From contig JANQNG010000029.1 of the NCBI GenBank assembly GCA_028279685.1, forward strand, positions 1-64,000: a stretch of DNA of 64,000 nt, read 5' to 3'. The notes under the pieces were generated by a model. It did not search any database. It was not told where the DNA came from and worked only from the letters and a program-made list of their open reading frames with translations. The position numbers were made by a program, and so were the translations under genes. The stretch's first letter is position 1, and every line of letters starts with the position of its first letter. Below, piece by piece: positions 1 to 7,932 of this stretch. Origin of the DNA: Candidatus Nanoarchaeia archaeon (GTDB lineage Archaea; Nanobdellota; Nanobdellia; Woesearchaeales; SKIA01).

Positions 1-91
1 TGCGGATCCATAGGATAATCAACATTCTCTTGTTTTTAAGGTTAACGTCGAAAAAAACAAGAACATTAACAATATTTATTTTCTATATAGC

Positions 92-195
92 CAAAAATCT
101 CACATTATGAGATTTTTGTACTTATGTGTGCTAATTCATCGCTAAACACACATAAGAGTCAGAAATTCGGAAATATCGTATTTCAGTTTTTCTGA
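92..195. repeat. Three tandem hairpins downstream of the ribosomal operon
   Basis: Three inverted repeats follow one another. The first has 11-bp arms at 92-102 and 108-118 around a 5-nt loop. The second has 10-bp arms at 121-130 (CTTATGTGTG) and 147-156. The third is nested, with outer arms TCAGAAA (159-165) and TTTCTGA (189-195) around an inner stem GAAATA/TATTTC (170-175, 179-184). All arms are perfect. The array lies beyond the end of the eL14 gene. A transcription-end structure or a small RNA are both possible. The remaining bases of 1-249 show no gene. Confidence 0.6.
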
Positions 196-211
196 TTTTC
201 TTTCTATATAG

Positions 212-234
212 AAAAAAAGTATTACAAAAAAAAA
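212..234 (-). terminator. U-rich terminator of the ribosomal superoperon
   Basis: On the minus strand, runs of nine and then seven T residues (226-234 and 212-218) come just after the eL14 stop codon. Archaeal RNA polymerase terminates at U-tracts, so this is the likely 3' end of the ribosomal protein transcript, with the hairpin array just beyond it. Confidence 0.55.
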
Positions 235-249
235 GAAATAGATAGAATA

Positions 250-669
250 TCACTTCTTTGCAGCAGGTTTAGAAGCTGCTTTCTTAGGATCTTCTTTTTT
301 CACTGTGGGCTTAGTTTCTTTCTTAGGTTCCTCTTTCTTTGCTTCATGCCTTTTCTCCTCAACTACTTTCTCTTTCTGTTTCTTTTGTTTCTTAGGTCTT
401 GGACCTGCTTCCTTCTTCTTCGCTGTTCTACGTTGCTTAACAATTATTTTTTCTTTCTCTAACATCTTCACCACATCAGAATATGAAGCATCCTCCTTGA
501 TCTTCAGCAAAGTAGGTAAAGCCTCAAGATGAAGCACATTACATTTTCTTCTTCGTGTCTGGCCATCAATCAACACATAGCCTTTCTCTAATTTCTTAAT
601 AACTACACAATAGTTTCCAGCATCTCTACCAGCAATCTTATAACATAATCTTCCAACTTCAAATACCAT
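250..669 (-). CDS. rpl14e: Large subunit ribosomal protein eL14 (L14e)
   Basis: eL14 binds the large subunit in archaea and eukaryotes; bacteria have no equivalent. The first 80 residues carry the family start (VFEVGRLCYKIAGRDAG) and the KOW-like fold core. From about residue 90 the protein is a Lys/Glu/Ala/Pro-rich tail, longer than usual for archaeal eL14. I chose the ATG at 669 over an upstream start because GGAGG lies a few bases before it. It is the last gene of the superoperon, directly after eL34. Confidence 0.93.
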   Translation of the reverse strand: MVFEVGRLCYKIAGRDAGNYCVVIKKLEKGYVLIDGQTRRRKCNVLHLEALPTLLKIKEDASYSDVVKMLEKEKIIVKQRRTAKKKEAGPRPKKQKKQKEKVVEEKRHEAKKEEPKKETKPTVKKEDPKKAASKPAAKK

Positions 670-724
670 TTTATTTCCTCCGCTCTCGAGATACAACTAC
701 TGTCACCAAATAGTCTGAGAGCTT

Positions 725-1012
725 TTATTCAGGTTTATTCTCCTGTTCATCACGAACCTTTGATTTCATAACCATACGCATGGCTTTGCTACTCAATACA
801 CCACCGAATGGTCGCTCAGGTCTTCTTGATGTTTTTGGCAGTTTCTTCAGCTTTGCAGGCCTTTCACGAGGAACACCATGCAAAGGTTCTCCTGTGACTG
901 CACAATGTGCTCTCTTCGGTTTACGAAGTCTTCTATGCACTACTGTCTCACCACCTGGTGTCTTGACAAACACCTTCCTCATTGTCCTTGATCTATGTTT
1001 TCCTGAGACCAT
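725..1012 (-). CDS. rpl34e: Large subunit ribosomal protein eL34 (L34e)
   Basis: This 95-residue basic protein has the eL34 motifs KHRSRTMRKV near the N-terminus, RLRKPKRAHCAVTGEPLHG in the middle and RPERPFGG later on. Only one cysteine of the possible zinc pairs is present, as is common in archaeal eL34. It is a structural protein of the archaeal/eukaryotic large subunit. It starts 2 nt after the uL15 stop, so the two are probably cotranslated. In many archaea secY, adk and other genes lie between uL15 and eL34; here they are absent. Confidence 0.92.
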   Translation of the reverse strand: MVSGKHRSRTMRKVFVKTPGGETVVHRRLRKPKRAHCAVTGEPLHGVPRERPAKLKKLPKTSRRPERPFGGVLSSKAMRMVMKSKVRDEQENKPE

Positions 1013-1014
1013 GA

Positions 1015-1515
1015 TTACGCACCTTCTTCCTCTTTAGCCTTCTTCTCCTCGACAGGAGTCTCTTTAGCAGGAGTCTCTTCTACAACAGGCAACTCAATTT
1101 TTCCACCTGCTGCTTTCACTTTCTCCACAGCTCTTGTCGATGCCTGTTCAACTTTAATATGATATTTTCTTTTGATTCTTCCGCTGCCAAGTAATTTATT
1201 GCATCCAGACATTGTCAGATCAATCATGATAACGTCCTTCTCCTGCTTGGCAAATGGCAACTTCAAAAAATTATCAATATGATTATCAATGAATGCAATA
1301 TTGACGCTTTTTACAATTCTTGGATTTTTATTCTTGAATCCGTGTTTACCAAAGTAATTTTTATTTTTCCAGATGCTTGGCTTCTTCGCATCACCACGCT
1401 TTCCAGTACCTGCATTACCTCTGCCTCCACGTAGTCCTGCACCTCGTCCTTTCTTCATAGACCCTCTTCCATGAGTTGTCTTTCCTCGCATCCTTGAATT
1501 TTTCTTTCGTGTCAT
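1015..1515 (-). CDS. rpl15: Large subunit ribosomal protein uL15
   Basis: uL15 is a late-assembling protein of the 50S subunit. The Gly/Arg/Lys-rich N-terminus (RGKTTHGRGSMKKGRGAGLR) is the family signature, followed by the central region and the conserved TMSGCNKLLGSG stretch. The last 20 or so residues are an acidic Glu/Lys/Pro/Thr tail that is not part of the family core. Its ATG overlaps the uL30 stop by one base (TAATG), which indicates translational coupling. Confidence 0.94.
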   Translation of the reverse strand: MTRKKNSRMRGKTTHGRGSMKKGRGAGLRGGRGNAGTGKRGDAKKPSIWKNKNYFGKHGFKNKNPRIVKSVNIAFIDNHIDNFLKLPFAKQEKDVIMIDLTMSGCNKLLGSGRIKRKYHIKVEQASTRAVEKVKAAGGKIELPVVEETPAKETPVEEKKAKEEEGA

Positions 1516-1889
1516 TATATCATCTTCTTGATCAGATCATTGATTTTATTCCCTCGATAGCCTAATGCACCGCTAACGGTAAAGTCTTTCTTTATACCCT
1601 TGCGTTCAAATCCTCCTCGAGGTGGTGAGAGCCTAAAATACTTCTTGAGTTTGCCATCTTTTCCCTTAACTCCTCTTTTTTCAGTCAAGATTTTTTCAGT
1701 AGCTGAATCAATCTCTCCCCATGTAACATAATCCTTACATTTATTGATCATTCCTCTTGCTGATGGCGTATCTTCGATTACAACACAGACATGCTTTCGT
1801 TCTATATTGAGCATTTTCAGCGTATCTTTGACAGTTGTTTGTATACGCACTAACCCTCTGATTAATATCACTGCTAATTTATTCGTCAT
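1515..1889 (-). CDS. rpl30: Large subunit ribosomal protein uL30
   Basis: uL30 sits on the 50S subunit. The N-terminal LAVILIRGLVRIQTTVKDTL is the ferredoxin-like uL30 core, and the longer archaeal/eukaryotic C-terminal half (about residues 60-124) ends in LSPPRGGFERKGIKKDF, a typical archaeal uL30 ending. I place the start at the ATG at 1889; a TTG two codons upstream is less likely. The start lies inside the last codons of uS5, an 11-nt overlap. Confidence 0.93.
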   Translation of the reverse strand: MTNKLAVILIRGLVRIQTTVKDTLKMLNIERKHVCVVIEDTPSARGMINKCKDYVTWGEIDSATEKILTEKRGVKGKDGKLKKYFRLSPPRGGFERKGIKKDFTVSGALGYRGNKINDLIKKMI

Positions 1890-2577
1890 TTTCAACTACC
1901 TTTCCGTCAATAATCGAATGAGATTGTTTATGTCTCTCTTGAATATGAACTTTGACCAGATTCTGCAATGCATTTACTGTTGCTTTTACTAAATTGAATT
2001 TGTTCTTTGTTTGCCCTTCAGTATTAGACCATACATCTTTAATGCCTGCAAGCTGAAGAATTTTAGCGCATTCTTTCTCAATGATGAGTCCTTTACCTTT
2101 TGGCGCAGGAAAAAGATTCATGATACAGCTTCCGCATTTTCCTTTGACGGAAAAAGGAATAGAGTTTGGCTCTTTCGAACGATCTTCCCAACTGCCTGCG
2201 CCTCTTCTTATTTTGAAGATATTCAACTTAGCATTTCTGATAGCTTTTTCACGTGCAGGCACTGTTTCTTTGCTCTTACCATACCCAACACCAACATAGC
2301 CATTTTCGTTACCAACAACAGCCATAGTTGCGAATTTTGGTTTGTTACCTTCCATGGTTTTCTTCTGCGTTTGTCTGAATACTCTTCTTTGGCCTCCTCC
2401 AAACTTACCTTTAGCTTGGCCTATAAACAAGAGTTCTGTCTTCATATCAGGAAGCAATGTATCAACTATCTGCTCCTCAAGGATTTTATCTCCCGCGTCA
2501 AGGATTTCATCAATATCAACAATCTGCTTATCCTTGACCTTTTTTCCGAGTTTCGTTTTAGGTATCCAATCATCCAT
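1879..2577 (-). CDS. rps5: Small subunit ribosomal protein uS5
   Basis: uS5 helps decoding accuracy in the 30S subunit. The double-stranded RNA-binding N-terminal domain (TMAVVGNENGYVGVGYGKSK) and the C-terminal domain (NLFPAPKGKGLIIEKECAKI and GIKDVWSNTEGQT) are both recognisable. Several closely spaced starts exist (GTG 2586, ATG 2583, ATG 2577). I prefer 2577 because GTGAT lies a few bases upstream. The 3' end overlaps the start of uL30 and the 5' end abuts the uL18 stop. Confidence 0.93.
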   Translation of the reverse strand: MDDWIPKTKLGKKVKDKQIVDIDEILDAGDKILEEQIVDTLLPDMKTELLFIGQAKGKFGGGQRRVFRQTQKKTMEGNKPKFATMAVVGNENGYVGVGYGKSKETVPAREKAIRNAKLNIFKIRRGAGSWEDRSKEPNSIPFSVKGKCGSCIMNLFPAPKGKGLIIEKECAKILQLAGIKDVWSNTEGQTKNKFNLVKATVNALQNLVKVHIQERHKQSHSIIDGKVVENDE

Positions 2578-2582
2578 GATCA

Positions 2583-3080
2583 TCACGTCATCAGTTTTTT
2601 CTTCAATGCTTCAAAATCAGCAGCAATCGTTTTCTTCCTGTACTTCTCAATATGTGCTCCTTTGAGTCTCTCTTCGCTAGGAAACATTTTCTCATCAACA
2701 TTGATATTCATGCCAGCATCAATTGCTCCTTTGATTACCGCGTAAAGCCTTGATCCAGCAAGCGAGGTTTGCACACCAAGGTCAGCAATCACTTCTTTTG
2801 TTTTCACCTTCTTAGAGATCATTACACCTAACAAATATGCTGCGGGAATATTCTTCAACGAGTGTTTCCACCCTGCTTTTTTCAGATCTTCTGTAGATAC
2901 TGTAGCAAGGACATGATCTCCATCGGGTTTGTAATCAACAAGTTGTGCAATAATACGCATATTAGTTCTTCTAATCACTAGTCTTGTGATACCTCCTTGA
3001 AGCAGGCGCAACCGTTTATGATAGTTAGTCTTGCCTTGCCTTCTCCTTCTAAATTTTAATGCGTATGTTCTTTTAAGCAT
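2583..3080 (-). CDS. rpl18: Large subunit ribosomal protein uL18
   Basis: uL18 binds 5S rRNA. The N-terminal RRRRQGKTNYHKRLRLL, RLVIRRTNMRIIAQLVDY and the later TSLAGSRLYAVIKGAIDAG are typical of archaeal uL18. The start is the ATG at 3080, where the family sequence (MLKRTYALKFRRRR) begins. Longer readings to 3110 add residues not found in the family and run into eL19. Confidence 0.94.
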   Translation of the reverse strand: MLKRTYALKFRRRRQGKTNYHKRLRLLQGGITRLVIRRTNMRIIAQLVDYKPDGDHVLATVSTEDLKKAGWKHSLKNIPAAYLLGVMISKKVKTKEVIADLGVQTSLAGSRLYAVIKGAIDAGMNINVDEKMFPSEERLKGAHIEKYRKKTIAADFEALKKKLMT

Positions 3081-3084
3081 AGTA

Positions 3085-3534
3085 TCACTTCTTGAATAGT
3101 TTATTATCATTCATGTAAATCTTAATATGGCTCCTGTTTCTGAAGAAGCCTCCTTTGCATTTCCGATATATCATTCTGAATGTCTTTGCATCGATAAGTT
3201 TCTTCTCTCTCAATGCCTTGATGAATTTTCTCTGTGTTCTTATTTTAGCTATCCAGGCATCCTTTGACGGCAATCTTGCTGTTTTAGTTCCTTTTCTCGA
3301 TCCTTGACCTTGCTGTCTACCTTTCTTTCGCTGATCTTTTCGTATTCGTGCCCTTACTCTTGAGACTCCTTTGACAGGTTTGCGCGTGACAATTTTACTG
3401 CTGACTAATCCTCTGATATCTGCTTTTGTGATTGCTTCCTTGACATCTTCAAGTTTTGCTGTATCAAATTTCACTCTTTTAGGAGAGCATTTCAACACAT
3501 CGGCTGCGAGCCTTTTTTGCACACGTATTCTCAT
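3085..3534 (-). CDS. rpl19e: Large subunit ribosomal protein eL19 (L19e)
   Basis: eL19 is an archaeal/eukaryotic 50S/60S protein with a long helix. The start LAADVLKCSPKRVKFD and the highly basic KKGRQQGQGSRKGTKTAR are diagnostic. Length (149 residues) is normal for archaea. AAGGTG lies about 5 nt before the ATG. The gene is 9 nt after eL32 and 4 nt before uL18. Confidence 0.94.
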   Translation of the reverse strand: MRIRVQKRLAADVLKCSPKRVKFDTAKLEDVKEAITKADIRGLVSSKIVTRKPVKGVSRVRARIRKDQRKKGRQQGQGSRKGTKTARLPSKDAWIAKIRTQRKFIKALREKKLIDAKTFRMIYRKCKGGFFRNRSHIKIYMNDNKLFKK

Positions 3535-3543
3535 ATTTACACC

Positions 3544-4158
3544 TTAAAATTCTGAATCTTTGCCGGTCAAGACAGCATCTTTCTCTTCTTTCTCAAACTG
3601 TTTTTTCTCATCCTCAGTCATACTTTCTTTCAATTTCTCTTCTTGTTTTTTCTTCTCTTCCGCTTTTTTGACACGATCATCCAATGATTTTTTCTTCGTT
3701 GCTTTGGTTTTCTCACGATCCTTCTTTTTCTCTATTCTCTTTGTATAGGTATCTTTCAATGTTTGCAACGTCTCTGCAACGTCTTTGCTGTTAATGACTG
3801 TGATATTCTTCTCCGCAGCAGCAGAAAGTATCTCGATGCGTCTTTTCATTCCCACATCACTCTTCACAATGATTCCTTGTGTCTTTTTGTCAATGTGATC
3901 AAGCTCGACAAGGTTACTCACATGAGCAACCTGCAGTCCTGTTCCTATATGCGTTCCTTTCACTGCTGTTGGTGTCTGATAGCCTGCTTTGAGTTTCTGT
4001 CTATACCCTTTCTTCTGGAGGCGCATTTTACTTTGTAGTCCTCTGGGTTTTCTCCATTTTGAAGCATCGACTCGTGCCTTTTTGTGAGCATCTTGCTGCA
4101 CAAATGTTGGCTGCCTCTTCTTCAAATGTTTTTTGATAGCAAGTAATTTTTCCGTCAT
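3544..4158 (-). CDS. rpl32e: Large subunit ribosomal protein eL32 (L32e) with long tail
   Basis: The first part contains the eL32 signature (KWRKPRGLQSKMRLQKKGYR, TPTAVKGTHIGTGLQ) and the domain where ILSAAAEKNITVINS closes the fold. After about residue 130 comes a Lys/Glu-rich, probably helical extension of some 70 residues that archaeal eL32 does not normally have. I chose ATG 4158, preceded by GGTGTGAT, over the GTG at 4167. Confidence 0.92.
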   Translation of the reverse strand: MTEKLLAIKKHLKKRQPTFVQQDAHKKARVDASKWRKPRGLQSKMRLQKKGYRQKLKAGYQTPTAVKGTHIGTGLQVAHVSNLVELDHIDKKTQGIIVKSDVGMKRRIEILSAAAEKNITVINSKDVAETLQTLKDTYTKRIEKKKDREKTKATKKKSLDDRVKKAEEKKKQEEKLKESMTEDEKKQFEKEEKDAVLTGKDSEF

Positions 4159-4163
4159 CAGTA

Positions 4164-4712
4164 TCACACCATATTTTTTCCAGCTTTTTCTATAATGAAG
4201 AGTCCGTCTTGGAATACTCTTCTGTCTCTATTGGTTATTCTTGTCAGTTGTTCTATATCTGCAGCAACTTGACCCGCAACCTCCTTTGAAAGTGCTTCTA
4301 TTCTGATAATATCTCCTTCAATTTTAACAGTAGCTCCTTCTTTCAACTTGACTACTCTTGGCACTTTCTCGCCAAGGAAATTTTTGACTTCAAGGACGTT
4401 TCCTTTAACCGCAACTGACATCGGGAAATGACCCGAGCATATTTTCACTTTGTATACAAATCCTTCTATAGATCCTTTAATGAGATTGTTGATGTGTGAC
4501 CTATACGTAAACATTATTTTCTTCTGGCGCTTTGTCGCTTGTTTCGCACTGAGGATAACTTTACTGCCATCAATCCTAATGTCAACGCTTGGAAAATCGA
4601 ATTTTTTCGAAACAGTTCCTTTCGAACCAGTAATTGTTAAAACATCCTCTGTCATTGCTGCTGTAACTCCCTCTGGGATTTCAATATCCTGTAGTAAGTT
4701 TTCGACTTTCAT
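4164..4712 (-). CDS. rpl6: Large subunit ribosomal protein uL6
   Basis: uL6 lies near the factor-binding site of the 50S subunit. Two repeated uL6 domains are visible: the N-terminal IEIPEGVTAAMTEDVLTITG and the C-terminal GHFPMSVAVKGNVLEVKNFL with the ITNRDRRVFQDGLFI ending typical of archaeal uL6. The start at 4712 lies just after the uS8 stop; an upstream in-frame start at 4769 would add non-family residues inside uS8. Confidence 0.94.
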   Translation of the reverse strand: MKVENLLQDIEIPEGVTAAMTEDVLTITGSKGTVSKKFDFPSVDIRIDGSKVILSAKQATKRQKKIMFTYRSHINNLIKGSIEGFVYKVKICSGHFPMSVAVKGNVLEVKNFLGEKVPRVVKLKEGATVKIEGDIIRIEALSKEVAGQVAADIEQLTRITNRDRRVFQDGLFIIEKAGKNMV

Positions 4713-4713
4713 C

Positions 4714-5106
4714 TTAATAGCAGTATGATATGAGTTTTCCTCCAATACCTTTTGATTTAGCTTCTGCATGAGTCATCATGCCTTTATTTGTTGATACGAT
4801 GATGATGCCAAAGTCTCTCGATGGAAGGAACCTTTTCTCATATTTTTCAAACTGGTCCTTTTTCACAGCAAACCTTGGTTTGATAACGCCTGTGTTATTC
4901 AATTTACCGACAAGATGAAGCTTGAGCATACCTGCTTTGCCATCCTTAATCTCCTCAAAAGCACCTACATACCCGTTTTCTTTCATGATGTCGAGCACTT
5001 TCTTTATTGTCTTCGAGTTGTTTTTGAGCAGTACCTCTTGATTGCTGATCTTTGCATAGTTCAGTATCTTGGAAAGCACCGCTGCTAATGGATCGTTCAT
5101 TGACAT
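4714..5106 (-). CDS. rps8: Small subunit ribosomal protein uS8
   Basis: uS8 is a primary 16S rRNA binder of the central domain. NDPLAAVLSKILNYAK at the N-terminus and the C-terminal FGIIIVSTNKGMMTHAEAK with GGKLISYCY are family hallmarks (130 residues). GGTG lies just upstream of the ATG at 5106. It sits between uS14 and uL6, the standard archaeal order. Confidence 0.94.
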   Translation of the reverse strand: MSMNDPLAAVLSKILNYAKISNQEVLLKNNSKTIKKVLDIMKENGYVGAFEEIKDGKAGMLKLHLVGKLNNTGVIKPRFAVKKDQFEKYEKRFLPSRDFGIIIVSTNKGMMTHAEAKSKGIGGKLISYCY

Positions 5107-5116
5107 TTGTAACACC

Positions 5117-5347
5117 TTAGCTATATTTCTTGAATCCTAGTTCTGTAGCGTAGTCCCTGAAGCATTGTCTACAAAGCCCGAGACCGTACTTAGAGATATG
5201 CGCTCTTGTTCTCCCGCATATTCTGCAGTGTTTCAGGTTGATGCCACAGCTTCGCTCCTTCGGAGCATTAAGTCTCTCGTATTTCTTCTTTTTGTTCGGC
5301 TTGAGATCAAGCTGTTTGAACACCTTTTTATGGTCTGATGTTGTCAT
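5117..5347 (-). CDS. rps14: Small subunit ribosomal protein uS14, zinc-binding type
   Basis: uS14 belongs to the 30S head. Two Cys pairs, CRIC and CRQC, form the zinc-ribbon of the archaeal/eukaryotic type, followed by the [14 protein letters not shown] ending. The protein has about 20 extra Lys-rich N-terminal residues compared with the roughly 50-56-residue archaeal norm. The ATG overlaps the uL5 stop by 4 nt. Confidence 0.93.
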   Translation of the reverse strand: MTTSDHKKVFKQLDLKPNKKKKYERLNAPKERSCGINLKHCRICGRTRAHISKYGLGLCRQCFRDYATELGFKKYS

Positions 5348-5862
5348 GCTGATTCACCTACACTGATCTTGAATGTATTTTTCATGAAAGTAATAGCCTC
5401 TTGTTTGTTGATACGATGTCTTCTTGGAATTTTGACTTTTCCTATGCGCCTTTTCATAACTCGGTATCCTGGTCGTTGAAGTGTAACCGCGCATTCTAGC
5501 CCCATCGAACCAATCTTAGGATCATATTTGGTCTGAGGAATGTCAATATATTCATGTATACCAAATGAGATATTGCCTTGATCATCAAACGATTTCTCTC
5601 GCAATTGCATATCTTTTGCCTCAAGGAATCTTTTCAACAACACCACAGCATCTTTTCCACGCAGCGTCACCTTGGCACCTATTGGCAATCCTGGCCGTAG
5701 CCCCCATCCAGCAATTCTCTTATTGGTTTTCGTCGGCACAGGATCTATATTGGTGATATGCTTGATCAATGATTTGGCTTTCTCAAGCTGCTTCTGATCT
5801 TTGCCAGCACCTATGTTAACAGTGATTTTTTCTACTGTTATTGCTTTCATAGCTTGATTCAT
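5344..5862 (-). CDS. rpl5: Large subunit ribosomal protein uL5
   Basis: uL5 binds 5S rRNA and contacts the P-site tRNA. The motifs [42 protein letters not shown] and the ending [14 protein letters not shown] match archaeal uL5. I keep the ATG at 5862, which overlaps the eS4 stop by 4 nt and has GAGGAT upstream; a second ATG at 5850 is possible. Confidence 0.94.
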   Translation of the reverse strand: MNQAMKAITVEKITVNIGAGKDQKQLEKAKSLIKHITNIDPVPTKTNKRIAGWGLRPGLPIGAKVTLRGKDAVVLLKRFLEAKDMQLREKSFDDQGNISFGIHEYIDIPQTKYDPKIGSMGLECAVTLQRPGYRVMKRRIGKVKIPRRHRINKQEAITFMKNTFKISVGESA

Positions 5863-6554
5863 TCTTGTATCCTCAACTGCACTGCTTCTTTATCTTTGCC
5901 TATGACAACGACATATTCCCGTTTTGTCTGGACTATATCTCCATCGTCTTTTTTAATAGTAACCATGATATTATCCATCGATTCAATCTGCCCGAAGTAG
6001 CCTTTATGACTTCCTCCGTAGAGCAATACTTTAGCTCCTTTAGCGCGAGGATAATGTTCTTTCACCTCTACTTTATCTACACGCAGCAGCAGGCTATCTC
6101 CTCTTTTGTAAAGATCTTTCTCCAATCTTCTGTTTGTTCCATCAAGGAACTGATACTGTGTCTTGCCTCCTTTGAGTTTTTTCTTTCCAACAATTTTTAC
6201 GAGGCGAACTTTAGGATCTTTCAAAGGTATCGTCTGCAATCTACCGTGTGTATCGATAGTCAGCACATAATGCATGCCTGTTTCAGGGAACGAAATCACA
6301 TCAAGTAGCCCAATAGGATATCTGTGATCATGTCTTCTTCTGCCATTCACAAGAAGTTGTTTCTCTTTGAGAAGATACTTGACCTCTTTAGTGGTTTTAC
6401 ATCGCTCCAGATTATGTTTTAGGAGTACTGATAAAGGCATGCTCAGCGTCTTGTTATGGGGGCCCGGCTTGGGTCTTGTAATGAACGTGATATTCTTTCG
6501 CTTAATTGTCCATGACTTGGGAGCCGCTGCCCTTTTGAGATGTGCTTTGACCAT
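5859..6554 (-). CDS. rps4e: Small subunit ribosomal protein eS4 (S4e)
   Basis: eS4 is archaeal/eukaryotic only. The order is: N-terminal basic region (HLKRAAAPKSWTIKRKN, ITRPKPGPHNKTLSMPL), an S4-like domain (KEVKYLLKEKQLLVNGRRR), the central eS4 domain (RYPIGLLDVISFPETGMHY) and a C-terminal KOW-type region (GAKVLLYGGSHKGYFGQIES). Its 231 residues are the usual archaeal size. It lies 3 nt after uL24. Confidence 0.95.
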   Translation of the reverse strand: MVKAHLKRAAAPKSWTIKRKNITFITRPKPGPHNKTLSMPLSVLLKHNLERCKTTKEVKYLLKEKQLLVNGRRRHDHRYPIGLLDVISFPETGMHYVLTIDTHGRLQTIPLKDPKVRLVKIVGKKKLKGGKTQYQFLDGTNRRLEKDLYKRGDSLLLRVDKVEVKEHYPRAKGAKVLLYGGSHKGYFGQIESMDNIMVTIKKDDGDIVQTKREYVVVIGKDKEAVQLRIQE

Positions 6555-6557
6555 TGT

Positions 6558-6932
6558 TTAACCTCTGCGTTTCATTCTTTTTTTATCGTTCATATTAAGT
6601 TCCGTGATCATAACATTCGAGGGGTCCACAGGATGCTTTGCTTTTGAACCATCCTGCTTGATTACTTCCAGCTTATCAAGATAGAGCTTTGTGCCTTGGA
6701 TGTCAACACTTTCCACCTTTCCTGTTTTTCCTCTAAATTGCCCTCTCATAACCTTCACTTTATCTCCTGTTCTGACGCGCAACGATCTCATTTTGTGCTT
6801 CTCTCTGAGTTCTTTGCTAAGTTGAGCACTAAGGAATTTCCCTTTAATATGATAAGGAGCATTATACCTATATTTTCTCTGCTTGCGTGTTTGCACGCTT
6901 GCTTTCCATGTCGTTGCAAATCCTACTTTCAT
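6558..6932 (-). CDS. rpl24: Large subunit ribosomal protein uL24
   Basis: uL24 starts assembly of the 50S subunit. The KOW motif is clear (TGDKVKVMRGQFRGKTGKVE) at about residues 57-76, preceded by LSAQLSKELREKHKMRSLRV, the archaeal/eukaryotic N-terminal extension. I chose the ATG at 6932, which has GGTGA upstream; the GTG at 6941 is part of that ribosome-binding site. Confidence 0.94.
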   Translation of the reverse strand: MKVGFATTWKASVQTRKQRKYRYNAPYHIKGKFLSAQLSKELREKHKMRSLRVRTGDKVKVMRGQFRGKTGKVESVDIQGTKLYLDKLEVIKQDGSKAKHPVDPSNVMITELNMNDKKRMKRRG

Positions 6933-6941
6933 GATTTTCAC

Positions 6942-7343
6942 CTATATAATAATACTCGCCACCTTTGCTATACCTGGCCAGCGTTCTGCCACTTCTTTTG
7001 CAATAGGTCCTTTGATAATAGTTCCTTTCGGATTTCCTTTATCATCTTTCAACACCACAGCTGAATTATCTTCAAATTGTATTCTTGTTCCATCAGGCCT
7101 TCTGTATTCCTTACGCTGCCTGACAATCACTGCTTTAGTAGTTTTCTTCCGCATATCAGGTTTTCCTGAAAGCACAGCTACCGTCACTTCATCACCAACA
7201 CCTGCTTTGGGGAGCCTGTTCTTTCTTCCCTTATATCGTTTAACACTGATGATCTGCACTACCTTCGCGCCTGAGTTATCGCAGGTCTTGATCGTGCAAC
7301 CGACATTCAATGCCTTAGTTATTTTCGCAGTGACTGCTCTCAT
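6942..7343 (-). CDS. rpl14: Large subunit ribosomal protein uL14
   Basis: uL14 lies at the subunit interface. CDNSGAKVVQIISVKRYKGR, AGVGDEVTVAVLSGKP, KAVIVRQRKEYRRPDGTRI and the FEDNSAVVLKDDKGNPKGT stretch are nearly invariant family motifs. It overlaps the uS17 stop by 4 nt. Confidence 0.95.
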   Translation of the reverse strand: MRAVTAKITKALNVGCTIKTCDNSGAKVVQIISVKRYKGRKNRLPKAGVGDEVTVAVLSGKPDMRKKTTKAVIVRQRKEYRRPDGTRIQFEDNSAVVLKDDKGNPKGTIIKGPIAKEVAERWPGIAKVASIII

Positions 7344-7678
7344 GCTATTATCCTCTCTATGACGACAAAATGTTTTGTCTTTGATAATGGTCTTGTTTCT
7401 TTGACAATAACAAGGTCTCCCACTTTAGCGTTAATTTCTTCTGGATTATGAGCATAGATTCTCGTCTTTCGTTTCTCAAATCGCTCATATTTTCTAACTA
7501 TTCTTTTTCTTTCCCATTCAACAATAACAGTCTTATGCATCCTATCCGAAACAACTGTTCCTTTGAACGTTCTTCCCCTAAGACTGACTGGTTTATGTTT
7601 CACCAACAGCGTCGGAGGTAACTCTTGCTTATCTTGTTGTTCATTCTCTTTCTTTTCCGTTTTCTTTTTTTCCGCCAT
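7340..7678 (-). CDS. rps17: Small subunit ribosomal protein uS17
   Basis: uS17 has an OB-fold and binds the 5' domain of 16S rRNA. LRGRTFKGTVVSDRMHKTVI and KVGDLVIVKETRPLSKTKHF are the family signatures. The first 20 residues are a Lys/Glu/Gln-rich addition. It precedes uL14 as in other archaea. Confidence 0.93.
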   Translation of the reverse strand: MAEKKKTEKKENEQQDKQELPPTLLVKHKPVSLRGRTFKGTVVSDRMHKTVIVEWERKRIVRKYERFEKRKTRIYAHNPEEINAKVGDLVIVKETRPLSKTKHFVVIERIIA

Positions 7679-7683
7679 GGTGT

Positions 7684-7932
7684 TTACCTTGTTTTCATCT
7701 TGATGCGTTCTTTGGGGTGCTTTACAACCATCTTGCCTTCAACGAGGTGATTGCCAATCCTGAAAGTGATCTGATCTTTCACAACTCGTTTCTGTTCTTT
7801 GCCTGTGTCAATGAGCATGGTTTTCTTCGTTTCATCTATGATTTTTCCTTTGATACCGATCAAGCTTCCGTTGCTGCTGGACACCACTTCTGTTTCTTGA
7901 CCAATGAACCCTTGTTTCAAAACATGTGTCAT
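7684..7932 (-). CDS. rnp1: Ribonuclease P protein component 1 (Rnp1/Pop4/Rpp29)
   Basis: Rnp1 is a protein subunit of archaeal RNase P, which trims the 5' leader of tRNA precursors. This 82-residue protein has the Sm-like core: FIGQETEVVSSSNGSLIGIK, GKIIDETKKTMLID and the end HPKERIKMKTR. Location between eIF1 and uS17 is the conserved archaeal site for this gene. Its ATG overlaps the eIF1 stop. Confidence 0.9.
   Translation of the reverse strand: MTHVLKQGFIGQETEVVSSSNGSLIGIKGKIIDETKKTMLIDTGKEQKRVVKDQITFRIGNHLVEGKMVVKHPKERIKMKTR

Noticed and set aside
92-195. CRISPR array
   Set aside because: The three inverted repeats have different sequences and no regular spacers.
2011-2745. Long plus-strand open frame of 244 codons
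   Set aside because: It lies entirely opposite the uS5 and uL18 genes, is Phe/Ser-rich like an antisense reading and has no promoter or ribosome-binding site.
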